Below, piece after piece: positions 52,682 to 61,094 of a stretch of 64,000 bases of DNA; the first letter of the stretch is position 1, and the number at the start of each line of letters is the position of its first letter. Below the pieces are notes generated by a model. That model had not been told where the DNA came from. It saw only the letters and a list, made by a program, of their open reading frames with translations, and searched no databases. The stretch spans positions 1-64,000 of the forward strand of contig JAAYDY010000056.1 of assembly GCA_012729015.1 (NCBI GenBank), read 5' to 3'. Source of the DNA: Phycisphaerae bacterium (GTDB lineage: Bacteria; Planctomycetota; Phycisphaerae; FEN-1346; JAACEH01). The position numbers and the translations under genes were made by a program.

Positions 52682-52701
52682 CCCACGAAAGGAGCGCCCC
52701 C

Positions 52702-53667
52702 GTGTACATCGTCACCGGAGGAGCGGGGTTCATCGGCGGCAATCTCGTCCGAGCCCTGGTCGCACGCGGCGAACAGGTGCTCGTCGTGGACGATCTGTCC
52801 GACCCGGCCCGCGTCGCGGCGGGCCTCGGCGACACCCACGTCGTCGATTGCCTCGACAAGGAAGCGTTTCGCGAGGCCGTCGCCGCCGGACGCACCTTCG
52901 GCGCCGTGCGCGGCCTGTTCCACCAGGGCGCCTGCGCCGACACCCTGTCCACCGACCGATGGAAACTCTGGTGGGACAACTACGAGTTCTCCACCCTCAT
53001 GCTCCGATGGGCCCTCGTTCAGGACATCCCGCTCGTCTACGCCTCCAGCGCCGCCGTGTACGGCCGCGGACACGCCTTCGCCGAACGACCCGAGAATGAA
53101 CGGCCCGCCAACTACTACGCCTGGTCCAAACTGCTCTTCGACCGGTACGTGCGGCTCCACGCAAGCGGCCCGGGCAGCACCGTCGTCGGCCTCCGGTACT
53201 TCAACGTCTACGGCCCCGGCGAGTCACACAAGGGACGCATGGCCTCCACCGCCTACCAGGCCTATCGGCAGGCCACCGGCGAAGGCCTCGTCCGCCTGTT
53301 CCAGGGCACCGACGGCTTCCCCCACGGTGGCCAGCAACGCGACTTCGTCTCCGTCGCCGACGTTATCGCCGTGAACCTCCACTTCATGATGTCGCCCGAG
53401 CCCCGCCGCGCCATCGTCAACGTCGGCACCGGCTGCGCCAGATCGTTCAACGACCTGGCCGGCGCCGTCACGCGCGAGGTCGGCGGCGGATCCATCGTGT
53501 ACGTCCCCATGCCCGCATCGCTGCGCGACCGCTACCAGAGCTTCACCCAGGCCGACCTCGCCGCCTTGCGACACGCCGGATACGAGGCCGAGTTCACTCC
53601 CCTGGAGACCGGCATCGCCCACGCCGTCGCTCACTGGAACGCCGAGGCCGACCCCTCCGCCGCATGA
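52702..53667 (+). CDS. hldD: ADP-glyceromanno-heptose 6-epimerase
   Basis: The 321-residue extended SDR makes ADP-L-glycero-beta-D-manno-heptose for lipopolysaccharide core. Family marks are IVTGGAGFIGGNLVRAL (3-19), LFHQGACADT, VYASSAAVYG with YYAWSKLLFD (active-site Tyr/Lys), and YFNVYGPGESHKGRMAS, followed by GTDGFPHGGQQRDFV. Length fits. AAAGGAG precedes the GTG start, 20 bp after the DHS-like stop. It indicates a heptose-containing envelope polymer. Confidence 0.93.
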   Translation: MYIVTGGAGFIGGNLVRALVARGEQVLVVDDLSDPARVAAGLGDTHVVDCLDKEAFREAVAAGRTFGAVRGLFHQGACADTLSTDRWKLWWDNYEFSTLMLRWALVQDIPLVYASSAAVYGRGHAFAERPENERPANYYAWSKLLFDRYVRLHASGPGSTVVGLRYFNVYGPGESHKGRMASTAYQAYRQATGEGLVRLFQGTDGFPHGGQQRDFVSVADVIAVNLHFMMSPEPRRAIVNVGTGCARSFNDLAGAVTREVGGGSIVYVPMPASLRDRYQSFTQADLAALRHAGYEAEFTPLETGIAHAVAHWNAEADPSAA

Positions 53668-53738
53668 CCGCCATCGTGCCGTGACACGGCACGGGCCTGG
53701 CGCCGGTGAACCGGCCGCGGGGATCGGCCGTGACGGCC

Positions 53739-54044
53739 TCACGGCGATGCCTGGAATCCGTCGAGGTACTGACGCACCTGGGGCAGGATGAACACTTCGT
53801 CCAGTCGGGGCGCGCCGGCGGCGCCGCCCCCGGTCGCAGAGGCCGCACGATCCGCTTCCACCAGCGCGGCCGCCACGACCTCCGCCTGCTGGTCGGCCGG
53901 CAGCGACGTGTCCACCAGCAGCACCAGGCGGCCTTTCAGCCGGCACAATCCGCCCGCGGCGCCGTCCAGCGGCTCACGGCGAATCGTCACCCCCAGCCCT
54001 TCGGCCACAGCGCACAGCTCATGGACCAGTTCCTTCTGGGTCAT
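53739..54044 (-). CDS. Hypothetical 101-residue protein
   Basis: A small soluble protein with pattern LVHELCAVAEGLGVTIRREP, GGLCRLKGRLVLLVDTSLPA and DQQAEVVAAALVEAD. It ends LPQVRQYLDGFQASP. No family is recognised. It is convergent with hldD and apart from pdxJ. A TACAAT box ends 6 nt before the ATG, again suggesting a leaderless start, although its -35 is poor. Confidence 0.65.
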   Translation of the reverse strand: MTQKELVHELCAVAEGLGVTIRREPLDGAAGGLCRLKGRLVLLVDTSLPADQQAEVVAAALVEADRAASATGGGAAGAPRLDEVFILPQVRQYLDGFQASP

Positions 54045-54050
54045 GGCGGC

Positions 54051-54056
54051 ATTGTA
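54051..54056 (-). promoter_or_regulatory. -10 box (TACAAT) 6 nt upstream of the 101-residue gene
   Basis: TACAAT on the minus strand (54056-54051) is followed by GCCGCC and the ATG at 54044. The expected -35 region reads GATGGC, a weak match, so this is the least certain of the leaderless-type promoters. Confidence 0.4.
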
Positions 54057-54114
54057 CCGCGCGCGGGCAACCGGCCATCCCGCTTTTCTCCGGGGTGTCG
54101 GTCCCTTGGGTGCA

Positions 54115-54180
54115 CACTCTGACGCAGCCCACGCGTGGGTCCGGGGGACCCACCCTACGTGGCGGCGGGCTCGTTGACCG
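54115..54180. repeat. Module B and a degenerate module A
   Basis: Module B (about 54131-54158) with arms GTGGGTCC/GGACCCAC and a degraded module A (about 54165-54180) lie between the 101-residue gene and pdxJ. Confidence 0.6.
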
Positions 54181-54213
54181 ACGTGCGCGCTGACGCACTG
54201 CGTCGGCCGGCCC

Positions 54214-54954
54214 TTACGGCAGGCACTTCAGGTACGCCTTGACGGTCTCGGGAAGGCCCATGCGCATCAGGGCATCCGACACCAGGGCATGGCCGATCGA
54301 CACTTCCAGCACGCCCGGTACGGTGCGGAGGAAATGGGCCAGGTTGTCGAGGTTGAGATCGTGGCCGGCATTGACGCCGAGGCCAAGATCCCGGGCACAT
54401 GCGGCTGCCGTGGCGTACTTGCCCGTTACGTCGTCGCGGTCGGCCGTCGGGTAGGCGCGGGCATAGTCTTCCGTGTACAGCTCGACCCGGTCGGCCTCGG
54501 TCCGCGGCACAGCCTCGATCTGCGTCAGGTCGGGGTCCATGAACAGGCTGACGCGGACGCCAAGGCCCTTCAGTTCGTCGATGATCGGCCGCAGGCGATC
54601 CATGTCGCGGCGGATGTTCCAGCCGTGGTCGCTGGTCAACTGGCCCGGATCGTCGGGAACGAGCGTGGCCTGGGCCGGACGCACGTCGCGCACGAGGTTC
54701 ATGAAGCCCGGGTACGACCCGTCCTTGCCGGCGAAGGGGTTGCCTTCGATGTTGAACTCCACGTGGAGCATCTCGGCCAGATCGTACACGTCGCGCGGGC
54801 GGATGTGCCGCTGATCGGGCCGCGGATGGACCGTGATGCCGTGGCAGCCGGCCTCGATGCAGAGCCGCGCGGCCTCGACGACGCTCGGAATCTCCCCGCC
54901 GCGCGAGTTGCGGACCAGGGCCACCTTGTTGACGTTCACGCTCAGTGCGGTCAT
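54214..54954 (-). CDS. pdxJ: Pyridoxine 5'-phosphate synthase
   Basis: The 246-residue TIM-barrel enzyme condenses 1-deoxyxylulose 5-phosphate with 3-amino-2-oxopropyl phosphate to form pyridoxine phosphate. Signatures are MTALSVNVNKVALVRNSRGG, GITVHPRPDQRHIRPRDV, EFNIEGNP and VNAGHDLNLDNL. Length fits. AAGGAG lies 9-10 nt before the ATG. Confidence 0.97.
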   Translation of the reverse strand: MTALSVNVNKVALVRNSRGGEIPSVVEAARLCIEAGCHGITVHPRPDQRHIRPRDVYDLAEMLHVEFNIEGNPFAGKDGSYPGFMNLVRDVRPAQATLVPDDPGQLTSDHGWNIRRDMDRLRPIIDELKGLGVRVSLFMDPDLTQIEAVPRTEADRVELYTEDYARAYPTADRDDVTGKYATAAACARDLGLGVNAGHDLNLDNLAHFLRTVPGVLEVSIGHALVSDALMRMGLPETVKAYLKCLP

Positions 54955-55630
54955 GGCGAAAGCTCCTTGAGTGTATGCCGCTCGCGGCAGGCGCGGGGGC
55001 GGGCAACGGTCTCCACCGCCGGCGCGCCGACACGCTCTCGCGTCGCGGCACCCTCATCATGCCAGCAAGGGCCGCACCGTGCAAGCGGATTTGGCGGGAG
55101 GACGGGAGCGTGAGCATGCCCACAGACTCTGGCATGTGCGGCAGTCGTTCGCCAGAGCACGCGTGGCGGTCGTTCGTTGGAGTAGACGGTCCTGGGCCTC
55201 AGGCTGTCGAGGCCCACTCCTGGTGCGTCTGCATCTGAGGCCCGAAGGGCCGACAGTCAATAGCCGGCGGCGTGAGCCGCCGGAACGTGCCCCCGCGACG
55301 CGAAGCGAGCCCCAACGGGGGCGGCAGTGCCTCTGCCTCTGCTGCGCACTGCCGCCCCTGGCCGGGGCTGGTGCTGGCGGAGAAGGCTTCCGGCGGCTCA
55401 CGCCGCCGGCTACTGACTACCGCCCTTTCAGGGCTTGGAAGGGACGATCCTCCTCCCTCGCTCCGCTACGATGTGAGTACCGGAGGCTCGGTCCGGCCAA
55501 CGGCGGCCGGCCCAGCGCCTCCGGCTACACTCTTGCCGGCCCTGTCGGGCCTCGGCTGTCGTTCATCGCGCGGTTTCCGGCACGAGCAGACGCTGCTACC
55601 CTCGACAACGACCTTTCCGCCGTTGCCGTT
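54955..55630. repeat. Composite palindromic element E, copy 2, with module F
   Basis: Head at about 55110-55160. Hairpin GGCCCGAAGGGCC (about 55238-55250). A 164-bp nested palindrome (55255-55418) has 31-bp outer arms matching at 30 positions and 13-bp perfect inner arms (GGGGCGGCAGTGC, 55318-55330; GCACTGCCGCCCC, 55346-55358). Hairpin GCCCTTTCAGGGC (about 55422) and the 75-bp tail (about 55478-55552) follow. A module F copy (55639-55657) lies just beyond, inside the kinase 3' end. No gene is seen in this gap. Confidence 0.85.
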
Positions 55631-58600
55631 CTACTGGTCATGGCTGCGAGCGGCCATGGCGCGGGGCTTCAGCGCGATGTTCCTGATCTCTCCGCTCGCC
55701 CAGGGCGTCCTCTCCAGAACATACTCCTTAACATCGGACGGCACGTACTCCTTGGGGTAGACGACCGCGAACCCCTTGGTCGGATTGCTCGCAAGAACGC
55801 CTGAATGCAGGGTCACTTCGTCGGACGTGCCGTCTTTCAGGCAGGCAATCAGACGGAGGGCGTATTTGTCGCGGTCAAGATTGTGCATGATATCGAATCG
55901 CCAAGCCTTGCTGTTGGGATCAAGGACGGGGGGACTGCAAGTGACCATGGTTCCGCTGATCAACTCGTTCGTCTTCAAACCGTCAAACACGGCAACTCTC
56001 TGCCATGGACCCGCGGCTGCATCGATGCGGTAGCTCAGCGTCTCGGGCACCACCACAAAACGCAGGACGTCCGCCGTCACTCGTTTGCCCGTCTTCAGGT
56101 CGGTCATGTTTGCCCATCCATGGGCCACTGGTTTGGGATCGATCGTCGGCCTGACCTGGCGTGCGCCGGAAGTCTCGGTCACGACAAGATATGCGTTAGC
56201 GGCTGGGGGTGTTGCGTCGCCGGGGTTGAGCATGTCCTCGATGTCCACCACGTCAAAGGGCTGCTGATCGATAGCGCTGCCGTCTGCCTTCCACCAGAGG
56301 GTCGGATTCTCGCGACGCGCGATGGCGACTATTCGAAAGGTGACTCCGTTTTCGAGCATTGCCGGCAACGTGGGATCGACGTCGTTCCCAGAAGCCGGCT
56401 GACTGGCCGGGCCTTTCTCAATCGTTTCGGCCGAGACGTACTTGCCCTCAGGCGTGAAGGTGAACCGCTGCTCGATAATCATCTGGTCCTTGTTCCAGAT
56501 CGTAGCCAGATACTTGTAGCGGATGGAGAGATTGCCGCCGGGCGTCGTTTCCGGCTGGCCCCATTCCATCGTCTTGCGGGCCGTGATGTCGCGATAGTTC
56601 TCGCTGAAGAAGTTCTCCACCCAGGTCTTGAGCTTGCCCTGAACGGCCTCGTCAGCCGACACACCATCGGCCGCCACGTTGATCTCCCTGGCCTGTTTGA
56701 CCAACTCTTCGGGCAGCGGGGTGGGCTTGCCGTCGGCCGAGCGAGTGGCGAAGAGAATCTGGTGCGGCCGGGCGGGCGTGCCGTCGGCGGACTTGAACTG
56801 CTGGTGCTGCGGGCTGTTGACGCCGACCCAGTACACCTTGCCCGGCTGAAGCTTGACCGGCATGGTGCAGGTGGTGCGGGCGGCGTCGAAGGAAATCTCG
56901 CCGGCTTGCCCTGAGCCTGTCGAAGGGCGCTCGGGGAACTGCGAGCCGGTCTTCTCGCTGAACGCCTCGTCCCCGGCCGTGAACGACCAGCTCTTGTCCA
57001 TCATCGGCCGATCAAACATGACGGTGATCTTGTCCAGCGACGGATCGACGTCGTTGGCGAAGGCCGTGGGCGTGGTGCGAACCACGCGCGGTGCTTGCTG
57101 CATGGACGGCGCGGCGGCACTCGCGGGCGTTTTGTTTGGCCCCGGCAGGATACCCAAATGCCTGCCCATGTTGTAGCCTGCGAGGTTCCACACAGAGTCA
57201 GGCCGGGAACCTGCCGTGATGCGGCACAGAGCCTCCATGGCCGACACTTTCTCCAGATGTGCTGGGGCGTCCAGCCATGGCATGGCTTCTGCCTGGCCTT
57301 CTGGAACGACGCGAGCGGTGGTTATCGCTATCCCGATATTCGACCCGGACGGTTGTTGATCCACGACCTTCTGGACCGCCTGCATTACAGTCAAGCCATC
57401 AGTCTTCAGGTCCACCGGGTACGCCAGCTTGGAGCCGGCTCTTGGCAGGATGACAAATGTCTCGCCGATCTGTCGCCAGATATACGGTGTGCCATCAGTG
57501 ATTTGCGCAAGGAGTCCGGCGAACGAATCTGCCTGGAAGTGTCCGCTGTACCACTCGCCGGCATCGAAGAGCATGGCTTTGGGCTTGCCTTCGTCCAGGA
57601 ACTTCTGAGCAAGCGTCAGACGTTCCTGTTCTCTCGCTGAAAGTGTGCGGGATGCAGCGAGTGTCTCCAGTCGCGCAATAGCCTGTTCGACGGTAATGCC
57701 GTCCTTGGCCATGTCGAAATCAAGATCCTCCAGGCACAACCGGACCGGATACTTCTGACGCAAGAAAGCGCAGATGTTCTGCATGGTTTCCGAGGTAACG
57801 TCGAGTGTGAAAGCATTGGCCGACTGATTGGCTGCATCGCTTTGGGACAGGCGGTTCCTGAACCGTCCTTCGCCCGCCCTGGATGCCGCCCACAACGCGA
57901 TGGGCGTCAGGATCGCGATAACGGCCAAGAGCAGCCACAGGGACATCCTTGATTTCCCCATGGTCTTGTTCCTTTCAGATAGCGTGAACGCTTCCACGAC
58001 CTCCCGCCGACGCAGGACCACCAGCGCCCAGATGCCCATCACAACACCCAACAGCGGTATCGGTGCGGCTGCCAGTCTGAGCAGCATCGCAGGAGTCAGG
58101 TGTACCAGGTAATGGGCGTAACCCAGGTTCAGCATGATCAATATGAGCGGCATGATCGCTGCTATCACCGCGAGTCGGAGCCACCGGAGTCGAAGCATTC
58201 CTATGGCACCCAGGATCACAATGCCAGAAACACAAGAGTTCCAGATCACGGGAATGACTTTGAGGCCCGGAAGCGTCAAATACTGGAGCGAGAGTACGCT
58301 GCCGACGATTGTTCCCCAAGCAGCGATGACCAGACCAAACGCGGGCAGAACCAGCATCAATGGAACCCTTGCAGCTTGCCGCGCAGCACCGAGGGCGGCT
58401 GAGGGTCGAAGTGGCTCGGATGCCTCAGCGGCTGGTTTCGCCGACAGATGAGGCTGCGTTCCAACAATCGTTTCCACCTGTGTCCTGACTTCGCTGACCT
58501 GCTGGTAGCGGCGGGCGGGTTCGCGCTCCAGGGCGCGGAGAACCACCTCGTCCAGCCGCACGTCAATGAGCACCTTGTGGCTGGGCGGTTCGAACTTGCC

Positions 58601-59581
58601 TTTGGGCAACTCGCCCGTGAGCATCTGGTAGAACACCACGCCCAGCGAGTAAATGTCGGCACGGTGGTCCACCTCGCGCGGCCGCGCGATCTGCTCGGGG
58701 GCCATGTACTGCGGCGTGCCGCAGACCTGCTCGCCGGCCTGCGTGACGACCGGCTCCGCCTCGCTGCGCCGCGTCGAGCCGGGAGCCCCCGCACTCCCGG
58801 CCTCCGCGCCAGTCGCGGTCGGCTCGGCCGCGCCGGCCGCCGTCAGCCCCACCAGCTTGGCCAGGCCGAAGTCGGCGATCTTCACCTGCCCGGCCCGATT
58901 CAGCAGGATGTTCTCCGGCTTGATGTCGCGGTGGACGATGCCCCGGTCGTGGGCGTACTGGAGGGCGTCGCAGATTTGCGGCACGATGGCCAAGGCTTCC
59001 TTCGGGCTGATGGTGCGACTTCGCTCGCCACCGGCCGTCCCCGCGTCCAGCAGTTGTCGCAACGACAAGCCGTCCACGTACTCCATGATGAAGAAGTACA
59101 GTTGTGGCGCAGCCGCCCGCGGCTGTGCTTGATCGTCCACGCCCGAGGGCGTGCGTGCCACATCTGCCATGTCACGCGAACCGAAGCTGTGGATCGTGAC
59201 GATGTTCGGATGGCCCAGCTTGGCCAAGGCCTGGGCTTCGCGGGCGAAACGCTGGGCGAAGGCCGGCTCGCGGCCGATCTCCGGCGGCAGGATCTTCAGC
59301 GCCACCAGGCGATCAAGCTGCTTCTCGCGGGCCTTGTACACCGCACCCATCCCGCCCCGGCCGATAAGTCCCAGGATGTCCAATTCGGGGAAGATCGGCG
59401 CGAGCTGCTCGACCGTCGGCGGCGTCCATCGCCGCCGGGCGGCCTCGGCCTGGTCCTCGTCGGTGAAACCGGCCGTGTGGGTCTCCAGCCCGCGTTTGAG
59501 CAGGCACGCCGGGCAAAGGCCCCCGCGCACGCTGTCCGGCAGTGACGTGCCGCAGGTGGAGCACTTGTTCTGTTCCGTCAT
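55631..59581 (-). CDS. Transmembrane Ser/Thr protein kinase with large C-terminal region
   Basis: The 1316-residue protein starts with a zinc ribbon (CSTC, CPAC; Cys 7, 10, 23, 26). The Hanks-type kinase follows (about 66-430): GRGGMGAVYKA, Lys96, HRDIKPENILL (Asp219), DFGLAKL (237-243). Several transmembrane helices (about 480-640) include LWLLLAVIAILTPIALWAAS. The remainder is probably extracytoplasmic, with a Big_5-like Ig domain (NDVDPSLDKITVMFDRPMMD). Repeat-derived stretches are embedded in frame at about residues 137-160 and within the Ig domain (RPSTGSGQAGE). The ECF sigma gene upstream is a typical planctomycete partner. The start has TGGAG 8 nt upstream. Confidence 0.92.
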   Translation of the reverse strand: MTEQNKCSTCGTSLPDSVRGGLCPACLLKRGLETHTAGFTDEDQAEAARRRWTPPTVEQLAPIFPELDILGLIGRGGMGAVYKAREKQLDRLVALKILPPEIGREPAFAQRFAREAQALAKLGHPNIVTIHSFGSRDMADVARTPSGVDDQAQPRAAAPQLYFFIMEYVDGLSLRQLLDAGTAGGERSRTISPKEALAIVPQICDALQYAHDRGIVHRDIKPENILLNRAGQVKIADFGLAKLVGLTAAGAAEPTATGAEAGSAGAPGSTRRSEAEPVVTQAGEQVCGTPQYMAPEQIARPREVDHRADIYSLGVVFYQMLTGELPKGKFEPPSHKVLIDVRLDEVVLRALEREPARRYQQVSEVRTQVETIVGTQPHLSAKPAAEASEPLRPSAALGAARQAARVPLMLVLPAFGLVIAAWGTIVGSVLSLQYLTLPGLKVIPVIWNSCVSGIVILGAIGMLRLRWLRLAVIAAIMPLILIMLNLGYAHYLVHLTPAMLLRLAAAPIPLLGVVMGIWALVVLRRREVVEAFTLSERNKTMGKSRMSLWLLLAVIAILTPIALWAASRAGEGRFRNRLSQSDAANQSANAFTLDVTSETMQNICAFLRQKYPVRLCLEDLDFDMAKDGITVEQAIARLETLAASRTLSAREQERLTLAQKFLDEGKPKAMLFDAGEWYSGHFQADSFAGLLAQITDGTPYIWRQIGETFVILPRAGSKLAYPVDLKTDGLTVMQAVQKVVDQQPSGSNIGIAITTARVVPEGQAEAMPWLDAPAHLEKVSAMEALCRITAGSRPDSVWNLAGYNMGRHLGILPGPNKTPASAAAPSMQQAPRVVRTTPTAFANDVDPSLDKITVMFDRPMMDKSWSFTAGDEAFSEKTGSQFPERPSTGSGQAGEISFDAARTTCTMPVKLQPGKVYWVGVNSPQHQQFKSADGTPARPHQILFATRSADGKPTPLPEELVKQAREINVAADGVSADEAVQGKLKTWVENFFSENYRDITARKTMEWGQPETTPGGNLSIRYKYLATIWNKDQMIIEQRFTFTPEGKYVSAETIEKGPASQPASGNDVDPTLPAMLENGVTFRIVAIARRENPTLWWKADGSAIDQQPFDVVDIEDMLNPGDATPPAANAYLVVTETSGARQVRPTIDPKPVAHGWANMTDLKTGKRVTADVLRFVVVPETLSYRIDAAAGPWQRVAVFDGLKTNELISGTMVTCSPPVLDPNSKAWRFDIMHNLDRDKYALRLIACLKDGTSDEVTLHSGVLASNPTKGFAVVYPKEYVPSDVKEYVLERTPWASGEIRNIALKPRAMAARSHDQ
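56908..56928. repeat. Repeat core inside the kinase gene
   Basis: A 21-bp imperfect palindrome with arms GCCCT/AGGGC encloses GAGCCTGTCGA, the core of intergenic module C. It is read in frame as part of RPSTGSGQAGE. Confidence 0.7.
59104..59160. repeat. Double-hairpin insertion inside the kinase domain
   Basis: Two perfect short palindromes, AGCCGC-CC-GCGGCT (59111-59124) and ACGCCC-GA-GGGCGT (59139-59152), lie in the kinase N-lobe coding region. They encode an extra stretch (ARTPSGVDDQAQPRAAAPQ) between two beta strands of the lobe. Confidence 0.7.
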
Positions 59582-59789
59582 GACGCGACTCCAGTGGATG
59601 TGCGATGCCCAGTGAATTCGGGAGCGCAAGGCGAGCAGCAGACCGCAGATGTGCAGCACCGTCACGTTGATGGGGAGACCCACCGCACCAGCGGCCTCCC
59701 GTCCACCCTGAATCTGCTCTGCTGCCCGCCGGCTCCCGTGCCGCAAGGCGGCGCTTGCCACCTGTTACTACGGCAACGCCGCGCCGCCG

Positions 59790-60623
59790 TTACAGGCAAC
59801 TCAGCAGATATCGCAACTCGTCGTCCACAAGTGACGGGTCCGCAACGATTTGCGCGATTTCCTCGCGTAGCAGATCGCGATACCGACGCCTGAGCCGATG
59901 GGCACGGACCCGCACCGCCGCCTCGGTCAGGCCCAGCGCCGCGGCCATCGCCGCATGGGATTGCCCCTCGGTCTGCCCGTCCAGGCAGTGCCGCAGCGCC
60001 GCGAACTCGGCGGCCTTGCCCTTGGCGGCGTACTGCCGCTCCAACCGCAGCACCACCTGGTTCAGCACCGCAATGGCCCAACTGCGCTCGAACACACGCT
60101 CCGGCGTCATCGTGTCGGCCAGCGCCCGGCTGTAGTGGGCCTCGGCCTCGGCGGTGTCCAGCGGGATCGCCCGCCGGCGGCCGCCGCGCTTGGCCGCGAG
60201 GGCTTTGTCCCGCTGGTCGGCCGCGTAGTGCTTCAGCCCCGCCAGCAGGAACGAGCGGAACCTGCCCCGCGAAGGATCGACGGTCGCCAGACCGGCGTTC
60301 TCCAGAAGGTGGGCGAAGAACCCCTGCGTCAGGTCTTCGGCCTGGTCCGGACGGTTGCCCTGGCGACGCAGGAAGGCGTAGAGCGGAAACCAGTACGCCC
60401 CGACCAACTCCTCCAGGGCCCGACGCGAGGCAGACGCAGCGCCGCCAGCCGGGCTGCGACCCGCGGCGTCGCGTCCGGCCGCGGTCAGCACGACGCTCCA
60501 CCGCGTGGCGGCGAACCGCGCCTCGGATGCACGAGGACCGACGGCGGATCGCCCCGGACGGTCCGTCGCCTCGCCGTCGCCGCTTGGCCCTGTGCCGGAA
60601 GATGTCTGCCCGGACGATGCCAT
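59790..60623 (-). CDS. ECF-type RNA polymerase sigma factor (kinase-associated)
   Basis: The 277-residue sigma factor has region 2 (FAATRWSVVLTAAGR, LEELVGAYWFPLYAFLRRQG, DQAEDLTQGFFAHLLE) and region 4 (SHAAMAAALGLTEAAVRVRAHRLRRRYRDLL). The ATRWSVV opening and a neighbouring Ser/Thr kinase mark a group widespread in planctomycetes. The ATG at 60623 is preferred over one at 60635, because the latter lies inside the -10 box TATGAT. The mRNA would be leaderless. The kinase gene follows on the same strand 208 bp downstream. Confidence 0.92.
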   Translation of the reverse strand: MASSGQTSSGTGPSGDGEATDRPGRSAVGPRASEARFAATRWSVVLTAAGRDAAGRSPAGGAASASRRALEELVGAYWFPLYAFLRRQGNRPDQAEDLTQGFFAHLLENAGLATVDPSRGRFRSFLLAGLKHYAADQRDKALAAKRGGRRRAIPLDTAEAEAHYSRALADTMTPERVFERSWAIAVLNQVVLRLERQYAAKGKAAEFAALRHCLDGQTEGQSHAAMAAALGLTEAAVRVRAHRLRRRYRDLLREEIAQIVADPSLVDDELRYLLSCL

Positions 60624-60630
60624 GGCAGAA

Positions 60631-60659
60631 ATCATAGCCCCAGCCGCCCGCTCCTTCAA
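60631..60659 (-). promoter_or_regulatory. Promoter placing the sigma-factor transcript start at its ATG
   Basis: On the minus strand TTGAAG (60659-60654), a 17-bp spacer and TATGAT (60636-60631) are followed by 7 nt (TTCTGCC) and the ATG at 60623. Confidence 0.65.
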
Positions 60660-60664
60660 GCATC

Positions 60665-61020
60665 CTGGTGGGGCGCCCGGCCGTTGGGGTGTGCCCAAAG
60701 ATTCTGGCATGTGCGGCAGTCGCTCGCCAGAGCATGCGTGGCGGTCGTTCGTTGGAGTGGCCAGCCCAGCGCCTCCGGCCTTCTGGGTTAGCTCCTGGCA
60801 CGTCTGCACCCGAGGCCCGAAGGGCCGACAGTCAATAGCCGGCGGCGTGAGCCGCCGGACCTTGCCCGGTGACGCGACGTGAGCCCCCAACGGGGGCGGC
60901 AGTTCGTTTGCCTGCGCCGCGCACTGCCGCCCCTGGCCGGGGCTGGTCTCCTTGGAAAAGCCGACTTCCGGCGGCTCACGCCGCCGGCTACTGACTTCCG
61001 CCCTTGCAGGGCTCATACGT
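60665..61020. repeat. Composite palindromic element E, copy 3
   Basis: Head at about 60693-60745. Hairpin GGCCCGAAGGGCC (about 60814). A nested palindrome at 60830-60996 has outer arms like copy 2 and inner arms GGGGCGGCAGT/ACTGCCGCCCC. The downstream hairpin is degenerate (CGCCCTTGCAGGGC). It lacks the 75-bp tail but has a fragment (CAGCCCAGCGCCTCCGG) near 60762. Confidence 0.85.
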
Positions 61021-61039
61021 CCGCCTATCGCGCGGTCAG

Positions 61040-61067
61040 TTGAATGCGGCCGCGAGGACGCTATAAT
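61040..61067 (+). promoter_or_regulatory. Near-consensus sigma-70 promoter of the SpoIIE phosphatase gene
   Basis: TTGAAT (61040-61045), a 16-bp spacer and a perfect TATAAT (61062-61067) lie about 27 nt upstream of the ATG at 61095. An in-frame ATG at 61044 lies within the -35 box and is excluded. Confidence 0.75.
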
Positions 61068-61094
61068 GGGGCCTTCTTTGAGGCTACACAGACG

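Noticed and set aside
60624-60635. Upstream ATG (60635) as sigma-factor start
   Set aside because: It lies inside the TATGAT -10 box, so it would not be in the transcript; ATG 60623 fits the promoter geometry.
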